Positions 25,605 through 38,500 of a stretch of 64,000 nucleotides of DNA are shown here, in pieces (the first letter of the stretch is position 1; each line of letters opens with the position of its first letter). The notes under the pieces are model-generated. The model saw only the letters and a list, made by a program, of their open reading frames with translations. It was not told the origin of the DNA and made no database searches. Source of the stretch: Hymenolepis diminuta (taxonomy: Eukaryota > Platyhelminthes > Cestoda > Cyclophyllidea > Hymenolepididae); assembly GCA_900708905.1 (NCBI GenBank), contig CAADRB010000010.1:1794450-1858449 (forward strand), written 5' to 3'. A program made the position numbers and the translations under genes.

Positions 25605-26101
25605 CTGAGACGCCAGTAGACAGCTGCGATTATCATAAAAAGGCATGGGAGCATGATTTACGATGTTGAAGTCGGTGAAGACACGTAGGTCCACCACCAT
25701 AATCAACACCGACAAAGACGTACGGAACCCACTACGAATATGCGTTATCTTTCTTTATATTCATTACTTGATACGCTTAGTCTTACTCCTTTTCTACCAC
25801 TTACATCTTAGGTTATGGATCAGGTTATGGTTCTGTCACGTGCGGCCCAAACAAGAATGAAACCTTCTCGTGTTCAGATTGATGTGTCCTCGAAGACCTA
25901 CCGATAAATTGCCTACGAAAGGAAATGTTAAAAGAAATAATAATCATTTCCCCCGCCGCCAATATTTCTTCAGTAAATAAAATGTAATTTCCCTCTTTAT
26001 TTCTTTACTACTAAAAGGCATTTCATAATTATGTCTATTTGTTTAAGCTGATACCGACTGAGACTGCATTTCGTTAATATACGCGTGTTTACCATAACAT
26101 A

Positions 26102-26216
26102 TCTTGTGTTCTGCAATGAGGTATTGGCTTCTCTGTTAAGTTGCTATATTATCGAGTTTTCTAGATTGGTGGCTCTGCGAGATTAGTACCGGGCCTTCCA
26201 GTTTGTTACCTTATAA
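26102..26216 (+). repeat. 3' terminal direct repeat of the Gypsy element
   Basis: Same length and order as 22238-22352; differs at scattered positions. Confidence 0.65.
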
Positions 26217-27323
26217 CTTAATCCACATCGCTTTTGTGAATAATATTTCAAATATTGGCGACTTCGTTGATAGATATGCTTTTTATATCACAAGGATTTA
26301 TTATTAAATTACATTAATTTTCCGTATTAAATAAGTTTAATATTTCTTTATGTTTATTCAGTCTTACGATTGATTAAAATGCCTAAATAAAATAACAATT
26401 ACGAAACACGTGGGAAATATATGCTTCACTACCGCTACTCTGTAATGAAATACATTGTGAGAATCATTACTTTCTAATGGTGTAAACTCCGGTGTTGGCA
26501 TATAAAACCCCTAGAAGAGTGAGCATAGGCTGATTGTTGTACTTATGCGCACAAAGTAAGATTCTTTTGTATTATTATAAAATTATATCCGAAAATATTT
26601 TTACAAAGCAGCGTTTATGTGTTTCTATAAATCTCTTCATGCATAATAAGGAGATTTCGTTAATGACATGAAAATTCAAGTCAGTTTTATGGGGGTATTT
26701 GATCGGAAGTGGGGTTATTGAGCAAAATGGTTAGACTGAAAAAAATGTCCTATCTCATTTCACCAATACAAAAACTGTGAGCTGTAGAGTACCGTTTAAG
26801 AACACGTTAATCTCTCAATTACTGAATAAAATCGAAAATGAAGTGGTAAGACCGACCTTTCTTAATAAAATAATCCCAGTCAGTGAGTACTGAAAACCGT
26901 AGGCACGCATTTGATGCAATATAGAAGACGATTCGTGAAATCTGAACCTTGGAATGTAAACTGCCCGTTTAATAAATTTTGTACAGCCCAAATACGAAAT
27001 TAAATGAAATAAAACTCTTTGATACTTGACGTTGATCTCAGTTTCTTTTTGCTCCTTCCCTCTTCATCATCTATTTGAAGTCTCCAGTAATCGATTACAT
27101 TTGCTTCCGACAATTAAAAACTGTAAAATTTTTATATTACCTTAGGCAATAATAATTGATTTAAAATATGGAACCGAAAAGCAAATGATAAATAAAACAG
27201 TTTTAGATGCACGTTAGGTAGCATCACCTTCAAGGTTAATTTGATTACAAAGAGTGTTTACCTTAACATTGACCAATCAGTATCTTAATTATTTAACTGC
27301 GGATTTATGATTTTTCTGAACAC
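26217..27323. other. gene-free stretch upstream of WDR27
   Basis: AT-rich, no coding frame with motif or splice support. It should contain the WDR27 promoter, but I could not place a specific element. Confidence 0.45.
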
Positions 27324-30300
27324 ATGTCTGTCATGAATACGCACTATGATGGTTACGAAATTAAACATATAAGCATGTCCAAGAACTTCTCATGTTTTGT
27401 TCCACAGTGCGATCTAAAGACAGCATTCATATTTGAAATTCAACAGCTGTGTTTGCATAATGAAATTAAATTATTGGCAAAAATTAATCCAGTGAGAGTG
27501 TGTTGTGAACCATATGATATCAAAATTATTACTATCCATGAACTTGGTAACATTGTTTACGTCGTAACGTACGATAACTCAAACTTGAGAGTTAGAAGAT
27601 CTCAATTATGTACAAATGAAGATGTCCATTTCAAGTAATTATTAAATTGTAAAACTTTTAATGTTGTAGATGCATTTTCGAATTTTCCCAAATATCCATT
27701 TCCGACTTCGATTTCGATGTTCAAAAAATGCGGTTGGTTGTATATTCGGGTTCTATTTTACATCTAGTAAGATATAATTTATGTTTCATCATGTATTTTA
27801 GTGTCACTTTGATAATCGATTACAAACTATTCAACTTGGAACGCATAAATATAAAGTCATTTTAGCGGAATTTCTTGCTGCTGATTTTATCGGTTCTATT
27901 GATGAGTCAAATCTGCTTAAATTATGGAAGACGGATACTTTAACATTGCATTCATCTGTTTCGTTGAGTGGATTTTCTTCTCTTGTTTTTTCTAATGAGA
28001 TTTTATATTATGGGACGAGTGATGGGCAGGTAAGTCAGCTTATTGTTTTGATTTAAGTAGTTGTTCTCACTGTCTTATACATCAGCCAAAAGTCGACCCA
28101 ATTTCTTAGCAACTGTTCCAAAACTTTTCAAGACTTCTCCAAACCATGAATCCGCGACTGTACAAAAAGGTATTAAATTAATAAAGAGGATATCTTGTTA
28201 GAATCATCCCGGTCGAAATGGAATATCACTAAATCACTATCTACGGTATCTATTTCCGATAAAGCGGCTTCTGAAATTCTGGCTCTAAGTATACCAAATG
28301 ACACTAACAAGTATTTGGATATTTTAACTTTAAGATACGTTTTATTCATTTTATTCTTTTAAGTATTGTCGTTGTTACATCAGCTGCTATCTGTCTCTTA
28401 AATCAACGAACACGAAGCTTTGAATTGGCAATCCCGTTTTCATACTTTCTTGTATCGAATTGGTACTATGCGATAGCCGCAAAAGTTTCCTCTTCTGAAG
28501 TAAGCACAGCAAGTTATATGAACTATAACTTTTAGCGTGGAACTGTTATCGCTATTCAGTCACTCAATAATCGATATATACTAGCTTCTATGGATACAAG
28601 TGTATTTTCTGATTGTAATAATGGATACTGTGATACAAATGCCAGGGAGAATGAATATGGAACCCTGTCTTTCTTGGCCAAGTAAGTATATTACTCATTC
28701 TTTCCCTTAAAATTTAAATGTCATAATATTTGATTGTGGATTGGCTTATTTGAAAATTATGAAGAAGCGATTTGAGGATAAATCACTATTAAACTTATCA
28801 GAATTGTTTATAAAACTAAACTGATAATGTTAAACTATACTGATCTATTATATAGATTTATTAAGAAATTTTAATAATTTAGGTCTAAACAGTATCAAAA
28901 TGAAAGAAAATAACTGCAATATGAAATATTTTTGGTTTTTTCTTAATTCGATTTGATATGTGAAAATATTGACTTCTAAAAGTTTTATAAATCCTAGAAA
29001 TAAATGTTGAATTCGCAAATATGTGACTACCTCAATAAATACCAACTTCCTGATCAAAAGTAAGGTATTAATACGCTAAGAGGGCGATACTTCGTCACTA
29101 TTCTAAAAGTGGTTATTTTCTAATTTGCCGATAGCGCATTTAGTGCTTTAAATAAATCCGTGAAAATGGGAACTCCTTGATACAATCTTTACCTACAATT
29201 TGGATATTTTTTTCACTTTCACAGAGAAAAAGAATAAAATTTGAAGTGGCAATGAGTATAACAGGGCCTCAGAATATTAAAACGTATTACAGATGAGCAA
29301 TTATTAATGCCAAAATTATTTTTTTGTACATAGATAACTTTACAGATTTTAATCATGAGAAAACATCTAAATATGGGGAAAAAACCGGGTCTAATAGAGC
29401 ATTAAACCAGTCAGGACATCGAAAATCTTATTTTATTTGGATTCAGGGGCACTGAGTTGTCGGTCTTTTCTTTAAAAAGAGAATTCCCTTTGTAATATCA
29501 TCATGTTCGATCTTCATCATTTGAGTCCCCGATTCATGGATAAGATTATGTCTATTATACTCAGATCTCGTTGATCTGTTGATTTAGTTCCGTGGTTGGT
29601 CATGTCACTCCGATTTATTTATATCTTTTAACAGCCAAGAGCAAGTTGATGAGATAATCGGTGATACACTTGGCAGAGCGTAATCCACTACAACTTACTC
29701 AAAACTAACACAAACAGGGTGTTTTTTTAAACATTCTTGGTGAATTCTATTAATGTTATTTAACCAGATAACATCACCGGACCCACTAATAATACTGCTA
29801 TAGCTACGTTTCCTTTATCATATTTCAGCACTGCCCTGAATGAGTCGAATCCATTTAACAAAGCACTCGCTTATAATACCTCATCTAATACTCCTAAAGC
29901 AAAACAGTCATCTGTCTTAAATACAAGATCAACTGTTCGATGTCTTGCTAATAAGAGTAATTATCGCAACAATTATCTCAATCATCCAGTCGCTTTCGGT
30001 CACAAAATCAAATCGTCTGGATATGCTGCACAGAGTTCTAAGTGAGTTTTTATATGTTAGCTTTGCCTTATAAAGAATGCGAACCGAATTAATAAACTTT
30101 TTTCATGATTAAAGAGTAACTATGTTCAAACCTCAGATTGAAAAAGCTCAGACAAAAGTGAAATCATCGAAGGCGCAGTAAGATAATTTGATCGCTATTT
30201 CTACTTAAATCTCTAAGTAACATATTCTGTTTATTTTATTAGCAGGTTGAATAGCAAACTGCACCGCAGGTACCCAATTAATGTTGAACCGTCATTTTCC

Positions 30301-33300
30301 TGTTTGGCATCTGAGAAATTGGAAGCTGAAGAAACGCCGATATTTGCGGTTTCATATTCAAGTAATACAGTCACTTTTGTGTTAAAATTTGCCTTTTAAT
30401 GGTCGAGCATACCACTTTAATTTATGAAAGTATTTTAACGCATGGCTTAGCACTAACCAAAGTATTAAGTCACTTCTCTTCATCAAAAAATAATAAAAAT
30501 TCATATATTTAAATAATGGGGTGATTCTTTTAGAATTTTAATTAAAGCGTAACACATTTTCATCAATTATCTCTCTGTACTTGGCACAGATGTTCAATAA
30601 TTGACCAAACTGAGAGCAGGGGTCTGACGAAGTTCGAAAATAGTTTTGAAAATATTTGTCATACATTACTTTTCCTTTCACTCGATTGTGTTGGCATCCT
30701 TATCCGATAAGAAGAAATTTACCAGTGCCTTTCAAGTCATTTTTAAAATTTAAAGTTCTCTATTCACTTTCAATAGATAACTCCTTATCGATTCTTTCTA
30801 GAACGGAGTAGTCAGTCACTTTAAAGGAATGTCACAACAAAATTTCAAAAACTTCTATGTTTTTGGATTTTAGATTCTACGATGACGATTTTACTTTTAC
30901 TCTTAAGAGTTTAGCGTACTGGTGAGAATTTATGAGGAATTTTTGGTCAAATAAATGGTTGGAATTTTCCTCTGTTATAGCTCCTAGGAAATTATTTGTA
31001 TCTTTATCGTAAAGAAGACCAAAGCAATTTTGCGCTTATTAGTAGTGAATAAAGTGCTTTCGTTGTATGATATTTAACTAACATCTCTATGTTGATATTA
31101 AGGTACTACCGAAGTGGCGATATTTTGTTTGTGTATAAAATAAGTAAAATATTATGATTTTATCCTTGACAGAAAAATAAATCGATTAACTTTGAAACCC
31201 TGCTCAGACTTCTTAAAATTCTGTCGACGAAATTCGTTCTTTGGCGTTCGTGTCTGGGAATGAGATCTGCTAATTTTGTTTATCAGATAGCAAATCAATT
31301 TTACATTCCACAACGATTTTACTTTTTTAATGATGTGAGCAGAAACCACCGCCGCTGAACATCTGATCATCTTCTTTTTGAATCTGCGCCACTATAGCCA
31401 TATTATTGCCTTAACGGTTTGCATTAACTATCATGATCATTGTAGCCTTTTTAACTCATTTCATTCACCCTTAATTTACAAATCGGTAACGTAAATCAGG
31501 TTTTAAATGCCATTGTTAGGTGCATCTGATCAACAAAAAAAAACAATCAACTAATGTCTGTATTAAAAATACAGGTTGGACATAAAAATATATACCTTCA
31601 GATATTACAGTAACCAAATAGGGGGGATGGAAAAATGTGAATATGCTTTCTTGAAAATTGAGGATTTTTATTCAGCTTCAGTTGCAATGTGCACTTCTTT
31701 ATCCTTACCATCTTCGTGTACGTGAGAAGGTTATTTCAGTTAGAAAATACTTTCAATACAATAAAAGACAATTGCGATGACTTTCATGAACGAATAATTG
31801 AATTATCTCATATCATCAGAGTCGAATATTTCACCATCCAATTCGTCTGATGATAGAAAAGGCCAAGGCCGCTAGTGTTGTATTCACTCAGTTTAAACGT
31901 GAAAAAATTTTATTTTTTATTTATCTGTTTGGTTTTGGTACAAGCTCTATTCGCCGCACTCTTTAACAATGGAAAACTTATTGATTTAAATTAAAAAGCC
32001 ATTCTTCTTAATCTGTTACCTCTAGTGACGGGAGAACATGTAGCCATGGCTCAGAGCAACGGTCTATGTTCAATCCTTCGTATAGGTCGCAAACCCGATG
32101 GCACTTTTCGTTGGAAAGAAGAATCCGTACTGGCAGGTCATGGTGGTATTGTATTGAATGTTGACTGGTCGCTAGATGGTCGTCTAATCCTCACTACCTC
32201 TGCCGATCGAACAGCCCGAATCTGGTCTGCAAGTGGTGGAATTCTTCGGCTTGTTATCTCTACAACTCGTTGCGCTTCTGCAAATGGACTCGGAGAAATC
32301 ATCTCATCCAATATAAACAGAAAGGTATTATCTAGTTAATAGGGTTCAACAAACTACTGATTAAAATATTGAATTTAGCGGATTTGAAGAATTTTATATG
32401 AAATATATAACATTATCAAATACAAGTGGAAATAATGCAAACTGATTTTAATAATCATAAGAAAGAATTTATATATGCATTTATTTACTGTTTAATGTCA
32501 CAATGTTTTATGTACTTTAATTATTATTTACTGTCCATTAATTTTAGAGTTCCAAAATTTCCTCGGACTTTGCAGACAATGTTCAATTTGGACGGTTTCA
32601 TTTGGAAGACAATTTTTTTCATCTGACTTGCCGAAACGAAATATATTTCTTCACATACAAAATTGATACAAATGTCAATGCCCTTCAGAGGTATGTTTCT
32701 CTCCGCTTTACTATTTATTTATGCACGGACCTGACAAATTTGTCTAAATTTTGTAAAAGCATATAACCCGTAGTAAATACGTCGATAAAATAGTTACTGA
32801 ATATATCAGGTATCGCTTTATTCAAATTAGACAACCACAATCCGAAGAGGTATATAAGATGTTGTAGTTTCATAATAAAGGTAGGAAAATTAACCGGCCT
32901 TTTTTCTCCCAACCTGGATGGGTCGTTGTTTGATCGATGAGGATGGTGGTAATGAGTGACATTGGCCAACTCTAAGTAAGATATAACATGAAGCAACTCC
33001 ATTCAATACAATATACCTTTTGAAGGATGCATGGACCACATTTTACCTTTCAGATGTCATACAGTTGCCTCCTACAAACGAGTGGCAAAGTTTTCATTTA
33101 ACAACTGTACCAAGCTAACTGCTGTTTCTTCAACAAATCTATTTTACTCTTGTAAGTTACATGCATTTAACCCAATCAATTAATCCAAGATATGATGTAG
33201 AGTTTTGTTTATTTTCAGACCTTCTTTTGGCTGCCGGATCTGATCATTCGCTGAATGTCCTGGATATTAATACACAAACCATCGTTCGCAGTACTTCTGT

Positions 33301-34759
33301 AATCCACGATGCCACTGTTACAGGAATTGCCATAAATCAGGTAACATACCAAAAACAAGAAACTTATTATTGTTATTACCCATGGCACAGAAAAATTTTT
33401 ACAAGTTTTAATTGTTGGAAAGCGCTCAAATAAGGAGAACAACAAAGGAGTCCTATTTGTCTGATGGGACCGATAATTAGTAGGCAATGAAGTCAGAATG
33501 TCATGAACATAACTTTATTTGAATTTAGCACTGAGTTGCTTATAAGGGAAAGAATTCGCTTTTTGATATTCTAATTTTTAGTCTTCTTCGTGTGACCTTT
33601 CGGGTCATGAAAGAGATGATGATGACCGATGACCATGCCACCTCGATTTGTTTACATTTCTTCACTAATGAAGATATATTTAACACAGAACATTTTATTG
33701 ATATTTTTCATCTATGAAATTGTCAGAAAAATTCTGAAATTTTTCATAAAATGAAATACAGTTAAGATACCACAACCCTTTTTTCTAAACCAAGTACATT
33801 TCACTTTCTCACAAATTTTTACAGATTGGTTATATAAAATAAACTGAAAATATAATTAAACATATTTAATCAATCCGTTTATTATTAATCTCAGAACAGT
33901 CTGGAACACATAATCAAGTTAGAATTGAGTTACTTTTTCTCGAACCCTGCATTGAAAGCTCATTTAATAGCTTTAACGAGTTTACATATCTTTTCTAAGG
34001 GTTCGTTATATTCATCTTTCACCGAAGGATCCTCACTTGAAAGAGACTTTGGTGATTGTGGTAGTTCCTACAGTCTTTTTGCCACTGCGGCGCCAGGCGA
34101 CAGCGTCCGTCTATGGGATTTGCGGGTCGCCAGGGGTCACGTAGCCGAGCTGGCTCGATGCCGAATCATTTCTGGAGGTGGAGCTAACGGGGGTTCAGTG
34201 CGGGATGCTGCGATTCCTCCGGTTACCCTTGCCTTTTCCCCCTGTGGAAAATATGTCTGTTTTGGAGCACTTTCTTCTTATATGACCAGCTCCTCACAAT
34301 ATCTCAACCCCGCAGTCGTCGATATTCGGAGAGTCTGCAGTCCTCTCGCCCTATTAAACTCTCCGAATAAACGATCATGTCCATCCAATGCTGCAACTGT
34401 TGTAGCTTGGAATCCTGCTAGACCTGAGGTAAAAACTGCGAATTGATTTTGCCGATTAGTTTATTTTTCAAGCTACACATTAAATACGTGATGACCAATC
34501 CACGCGGACCACCAGTGAAGTTTATATCGATTTTTATATCTTGATTTATCTTGCGAGTTCAGTGTCAATGGAATCCAAAATCATGTACACTATATTACTA
34601 GTTTACTTTAAGTAGCATCTATATTTTTTATTATACTTATTAGCAAGGGATTTTAGGTTTAATGTTTTTTGACTTAGAACTTCCACTTTAATAACAATTT
34701 TACATTTATTTCAGATAACAACTGGATCTTTGGATGGTCGACTTTCCGTTTATGGATAA
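27324..34759 (+). CDS. WDR27: WD repeat-containing protein 27 homologue, 16 exons
   Basis: Exons: 27324-27634, 27670-27766, 27802-28029, 28061-28169, 28202-28310, 28364-28499, 28536-28681, 29829-30041, 30115-30177, 30243-30361, 32026-32324, 32548-32690, 33054-33151, 33219-33340, 34000-34428, 34715-34759. All junctions are GT-AG and phase-consistent; the product is 888 residues, near the usual length of animal WDR27. Diagnostic stretches are LYYGTSDGQLLFSL in the N half, AGHGGIVLNVDWSLDGRL and SADRTARIWSASGG (a WD repeat), FYSYLLLAAGSDHSLNVLD, TAAPGDSVRLWDLR, AFSPCGKYVCFGA and the C-terminal TTGSLDGRLSVYG. Their order matches vertebrate WDR27, a beta-propeller protein of unknown biochemical role. 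The start ATG is supported because the first residues align with the family's N terminus. Six introns are only 31-53 nt. Exon 10 has a tandem TAGCAG acceptor. No canonical AATAAA lies close after the stop. Confidence 0.9.
29430..29690 (+). repeat. interspersed repeat family B, copy in WDR27 intron 7
   Basis: Shares 'gcactgagttg', a 'catcattTGAGTCCCcgattCATGGataagattatgtc' block and 'cttttaacagccaagagc' with the copies at 5.93 and 33.4 kb. Diverged. Confidence 0.45.
33370..33690 (+). repeat. interspersed repeat family B, copy in WDR27 intron 14
   Basis: Starts near 'cccatggcacagaaaaa', includes 'gcactgagttgcttataaggg' and ends near 'tttacatttcttcac'. Same order of motifs as the 5.93-kb copy; diverged. 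Confidence 0.5.
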
Positions 34760-36477
34760 ATACTTCCTGAGTGTTCTTTCTTTACTTGTGAATTTTTCCG
34801 TTACCGCTCTCAGACGTTAGTAAATTATAATATAAATTAATTTCTATTGTTTTTTAAGATGTGCAATCCGGATGGAGTTGAATTATGAAATATTTAGTTT
34901 TAATTTTAAAAGTGGGTTGCATAGCAATAATTGTTAATAGCATTAATATGATTATTAAATCGAAATATCCAGGCTAATATCAAGAGTTTGGATTTGTGAA
35001 GGGGTAAACTCAATGATCAACCATCAAACTGTGAGATTTAGATGATGTAAAGCTCTTTGATTCTTCTTTACGCCAACTTGTTCCTCTCGGTTTGCTGTCT
35101 TTCACAATTACCGTAACTTTTCCTTTGTTTGTTGTTTCTTGATTCCGAGGAAGGCATGATTATGGTTTGATAGGACAGAAGGAGAAATAGGTTCCCAAAA
35201 TCTACAAAATATCTTCACGCCTTTCGTCTACCACACAGTGGTTTGAAAAATGTCCTCCAATCATTTTAAGAATAAATAGAGTTCACAAGAACCATTTAAC
35301 TTTCGAAAAGAATAATTGACGTATCATACCGTATATAACTTTCCGTCAATTTAATTTAGTATTGGCAACCATATATATCCTTGTACAACTCATGTCCCAG
35401 TTACGCTCTGTCCAAACCTTCATTTGCAGTCAAATAAATATATCCAGGTTTAGGTTATTTGTGAATCGATGATAGAAAAATTTATTATTAAAAGTATCTT
35501 TTTTTTCTATTTTCCTCCAAAATAGCCTTCTTGTCAGGGTTGAGAAAGGAGAATATTGCCTCAGGTAGTCAATAATTAGATTTGTGCCACTCTGACACCT
35601 AGTATACCTCAAGGGTAAACTTCTCAATGTTCGCCTCTCTAGTTCCAATTAGACCATTATAACTTAACAAAAATAAGCATATCCCTTAAGGTTTAATGTA
35701 AAAAATACGGATTTAGTCCAACAGATTTTATCTTCTTTGCGTTTACTGTGCATCATTGCAGCAGACCACTGGTATTTTTCCATAGACATGGACTTCTTTT
35801 AATGAAGTGGGTCTAGCTAACGAAAGACTAAAAGGCAGTTAAAAAGACACGGGGTCAATCCTACTTGCAATTAAGACTCGATCAAATTTACTTGAAAGTT
35901 TCATCCAATCTCTTCTGCTGTATGACCTTGGCCTACGATCCTCCATCGTAAATAAATAAATATTAGAGTCTCTAAGACACCTTGTTGCACAATTGTAAAG
36001 ACCGAATTTACAGCCAAGTTTTCACAGAGGAAATACCACTTGGCAGATAATGTTTTAATAATTGCTTCCAGACTGAACTGCTCTGAAATCTGTAGTATCT
36101 GCGCACTCTACTTGCAGGATTGCTCTGTCCCTCAATGTATTGCCTCATACCACCTTATACGTAATTTTCAGTTGATGATTTTTTATTGATTGTCTTTCGA
36201 CGAACAACGAGCACGTAACTACACAATTGCCCCATCTTATCTATATTCGCGTCCGTTTCTCACAATCCAAATTATCCTCGCTCAGTACTGATGCCTTCCC
36301 CTTCTTCCCAATTCCCCCTTCTACTCCTTCCTCTTTTCTCTCCTTATTCATTCCCAATTATTCAATACACATTTGTCCAACTAAACTTTTGATCTTCTCA
36401 CCTCGTGACTTCTGACTCTAAATACCACGGTATTTGTTGATATTAACTTCTTATCACTGTGCATGTGATATAAATTA

Positions 36478-36740
36478 CGGATTTAGATGTCAATCGTATG
36501 TTTTCTAAGCAGTCGAATCGGTGTGCATTTATAGAATAAAATTTAATTCATGATTTATTTATCAACGGACCTTATATCAACTGAATATCCGAAAATTTCT
36601 AAAAGCACTTTAGCTGAATTTATGAATACATTTGATCATCAAAAGTGCCTTTTTCCTAAATAGCAGGAATTTTTCAATAGTCCAAAATTGTAATTATAAA
36701 ATCGATTTTTCTTCTTTTCACAATTACGCCTTCAGAGACA
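36478..36740 (+). repeat. diverged direct duplication, left copy
   Basis: Contains 'aatcggtgtgcatttatagaa', a 'gatcatcaaaagtgcctttttc' block, 'aatagcaggaatttttca' and 'cttcttttcacaatt' in the same order as the right copy about 470 bp downstream. Confidence 0.55.
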
Positions 36741-36946
36741 TGAATCGACATTATTGGCCATTTTAGGCATGACAGCCCAACGAGAAGTTTCCATTTCGTT
36801 ACCCCCCACCTCTATCAATATTAACCGCATGACCAGTCTTACAATGCCCTGACCCTGCAAATGATCTTGCCATGCTATCTGTTGGTACGATATTAAATTT
36901 ACCTCTTAGCTGGTATCAATGTGCACGTAAAATTAATAACGAATAT

Positions 36947-37230
36947 AGATATCGATGCTGCGCTGATTAAGCAGTAGCAAATCGGTGTGAATTTATAGAA
37001 AATTAAACTTATAGTTCGATTATTAGACGAATATTTTAGCATGTCTAGATATGTTATATTTCGAAGAAGAGATCTGAACAGTCAAGGATCTTTGAAACGG
37101 TATAATAGCTAATAAAAGTACGGTGTAAATCATGTATACCATTGACCATCAAGGCCTTTTCTTCAATAGCACAGATTTTCAGCTAGCTCAAAGTGGTAAC
37201 TCTAGGATTGTTCTTCTTCTTTTCAGAATT
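36947..37230 (+). repeat. diverged direct duplication, right copy
   Basis: Contains 'aaatcggtgtgaatttatagaa', 'gaccatcaaggccttttcttc', 'aatagcacagattttca' and 'cttcttttcagaatt', matching the left copy in order and spacing. Confidence 0.55.
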
Positions 37231-38500
37231 GTCTCAACTAAATACTAAGATAATGTTATTAGAATAGGACAAAGACCAGCAATTTTAATAGACGCCCGAC
37301 AGTTAATTGTTTCAAATTACTGAAAAGTGCACAAGAATGCGTGAATGAAACTTTCAATGAGAAAATGCAACATTACCAAATATTATTCCTAGATGATAAT
37401 AAGATTCCTGCTGGTTGTTTTATCTTCACGTTGCTGTTCTATTTAGTTCGAATTTTTAGCTCAGTTTTATCTTGTTCTTTTTTTTCATCTTTCTGAGATA
37501 TCAACACTTCGAATGCGTTGCACCAGTTGACAAAGCAATAGATAATATTGTACACTATTGAAAGTAGATTTCTCACAATCTTGACAATTTGGTCACTTTT
37601 ATCTTCTTTACTCATCTGAAATCACCGTATACAATTAATCAGATTTGACGTTTTAGTAAATTAGACTTTGTTCTTGCCCTTCGTATGAATGGAGTGCAAT
37701 CAATTTCCCTACATTTTCGTTGTACGCCATGCAAGAATTCATAAGACGCACAAGAACAGTTCTCAACGAAATGTCTGATTGATTAGAGTCCTGCTAATCT
37801 TTCTCCTCATCCTGAATGTTGTGATCCAGTTGTCAAAAGCCTCTCTATTTTTAATTAATTTTAATAATTATTTTTTTATTAAAGGCGTTAAATGATAAAA
37901 CGACATTTTTATCGATCTCTCTAGTGCAAATGACTAAAGAAAATAACAGTAGAATATGTGTTCATACGTATTCATTTGAAAATTGAGTTGAATTTCGAAG
38001 TTAACATCACATTGAGTAAAACTACTTGCTCCCAGACAAGCCATTTCAACGTATCATCAACTTCAGTTATCATTCGATTTTGACTAAGCTTCAAGAGAAT
38101 GATGTAAATGCTATTGATTCGCTATGTTTAGACAGAAGTTTATTTACTGTTGCATGAATATTGAGATCAGTACAGCGCTGAAATTATCATTTGGCATTTG
38201 GATAAATCATTTGAGTAAAATTATGGCGCACTGATATCTTATTGGTTAATACTTGAGCCAATCATAGCCCTATCAAAATAGGTCAAATAAGGCATTTAAA
38301 AATTGAGTGATTTCGCTCTTTTTGATTAATCAATCTGATTGGTTGATTACCTGTATTATGCTACTGATGTTAATTCAACAATTTTTCATATTATTATGGG
38401 TGGCAACGAGAATGTGTCACGTATGGTTCCATTCTATTCTGCCATGCTACAACACCCGAACATTCTCTTTTCTCACCTCTTCCCTGAGTCTTAAGCACAG

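Larger units (their letters stand above)
22238..26216 (+). mobile_element. degenerate Ty3/Gypsy LTR retrotransposon
   Basis: In order on the plus strand: a terminal direct repeat, gag zinc-finger remnant, aspartic protease, reverse transcriptase remnant, RNase H, integrase, and a second terminal repeat. The pair 22238-22352 and 26102-26216 is 115 bp each and shares 'tatcgagttttctag-ttggtggctctgcgaga'; full LTR limits are not clear. The order PR-RT-RH-IN is that of Ty3/Gypsy. All open frames are broken by stops and frameshifts, and the integrase has lost its CxxC region, so the copy is inactive. The gag zinc-binding pattern (CxxCG...H...CxxC) resembles that of CsRn1-type elements known from flatworms. 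This is an old genomic copy. Confidence 0.85.
34760..38500. other. gene-free stretch between WDR27 and the nuclear receptor
   Basis: No supported exon. The start should carry the WDR27 3' UTR. It includes a diverged direct duplication (36478-36740 and 36947-37230) and a pyrimidine-rich tract (about 36270-36410) whose 62-codon open frame is low-complexity and not believed. The end (about 38455-38500) is a polypyrimidine tract leading into the receptor exon. Upstream receptor exons (start codon, A/B domain) must lie here or further upstream but were not recognised. Confidence 0.5.

Noticed and set aside
36227..36415. 62-codon Ser/Pro/Phe-rich frame
   Set aside because: Comes from a pyrimidine-rich tract; no other support.
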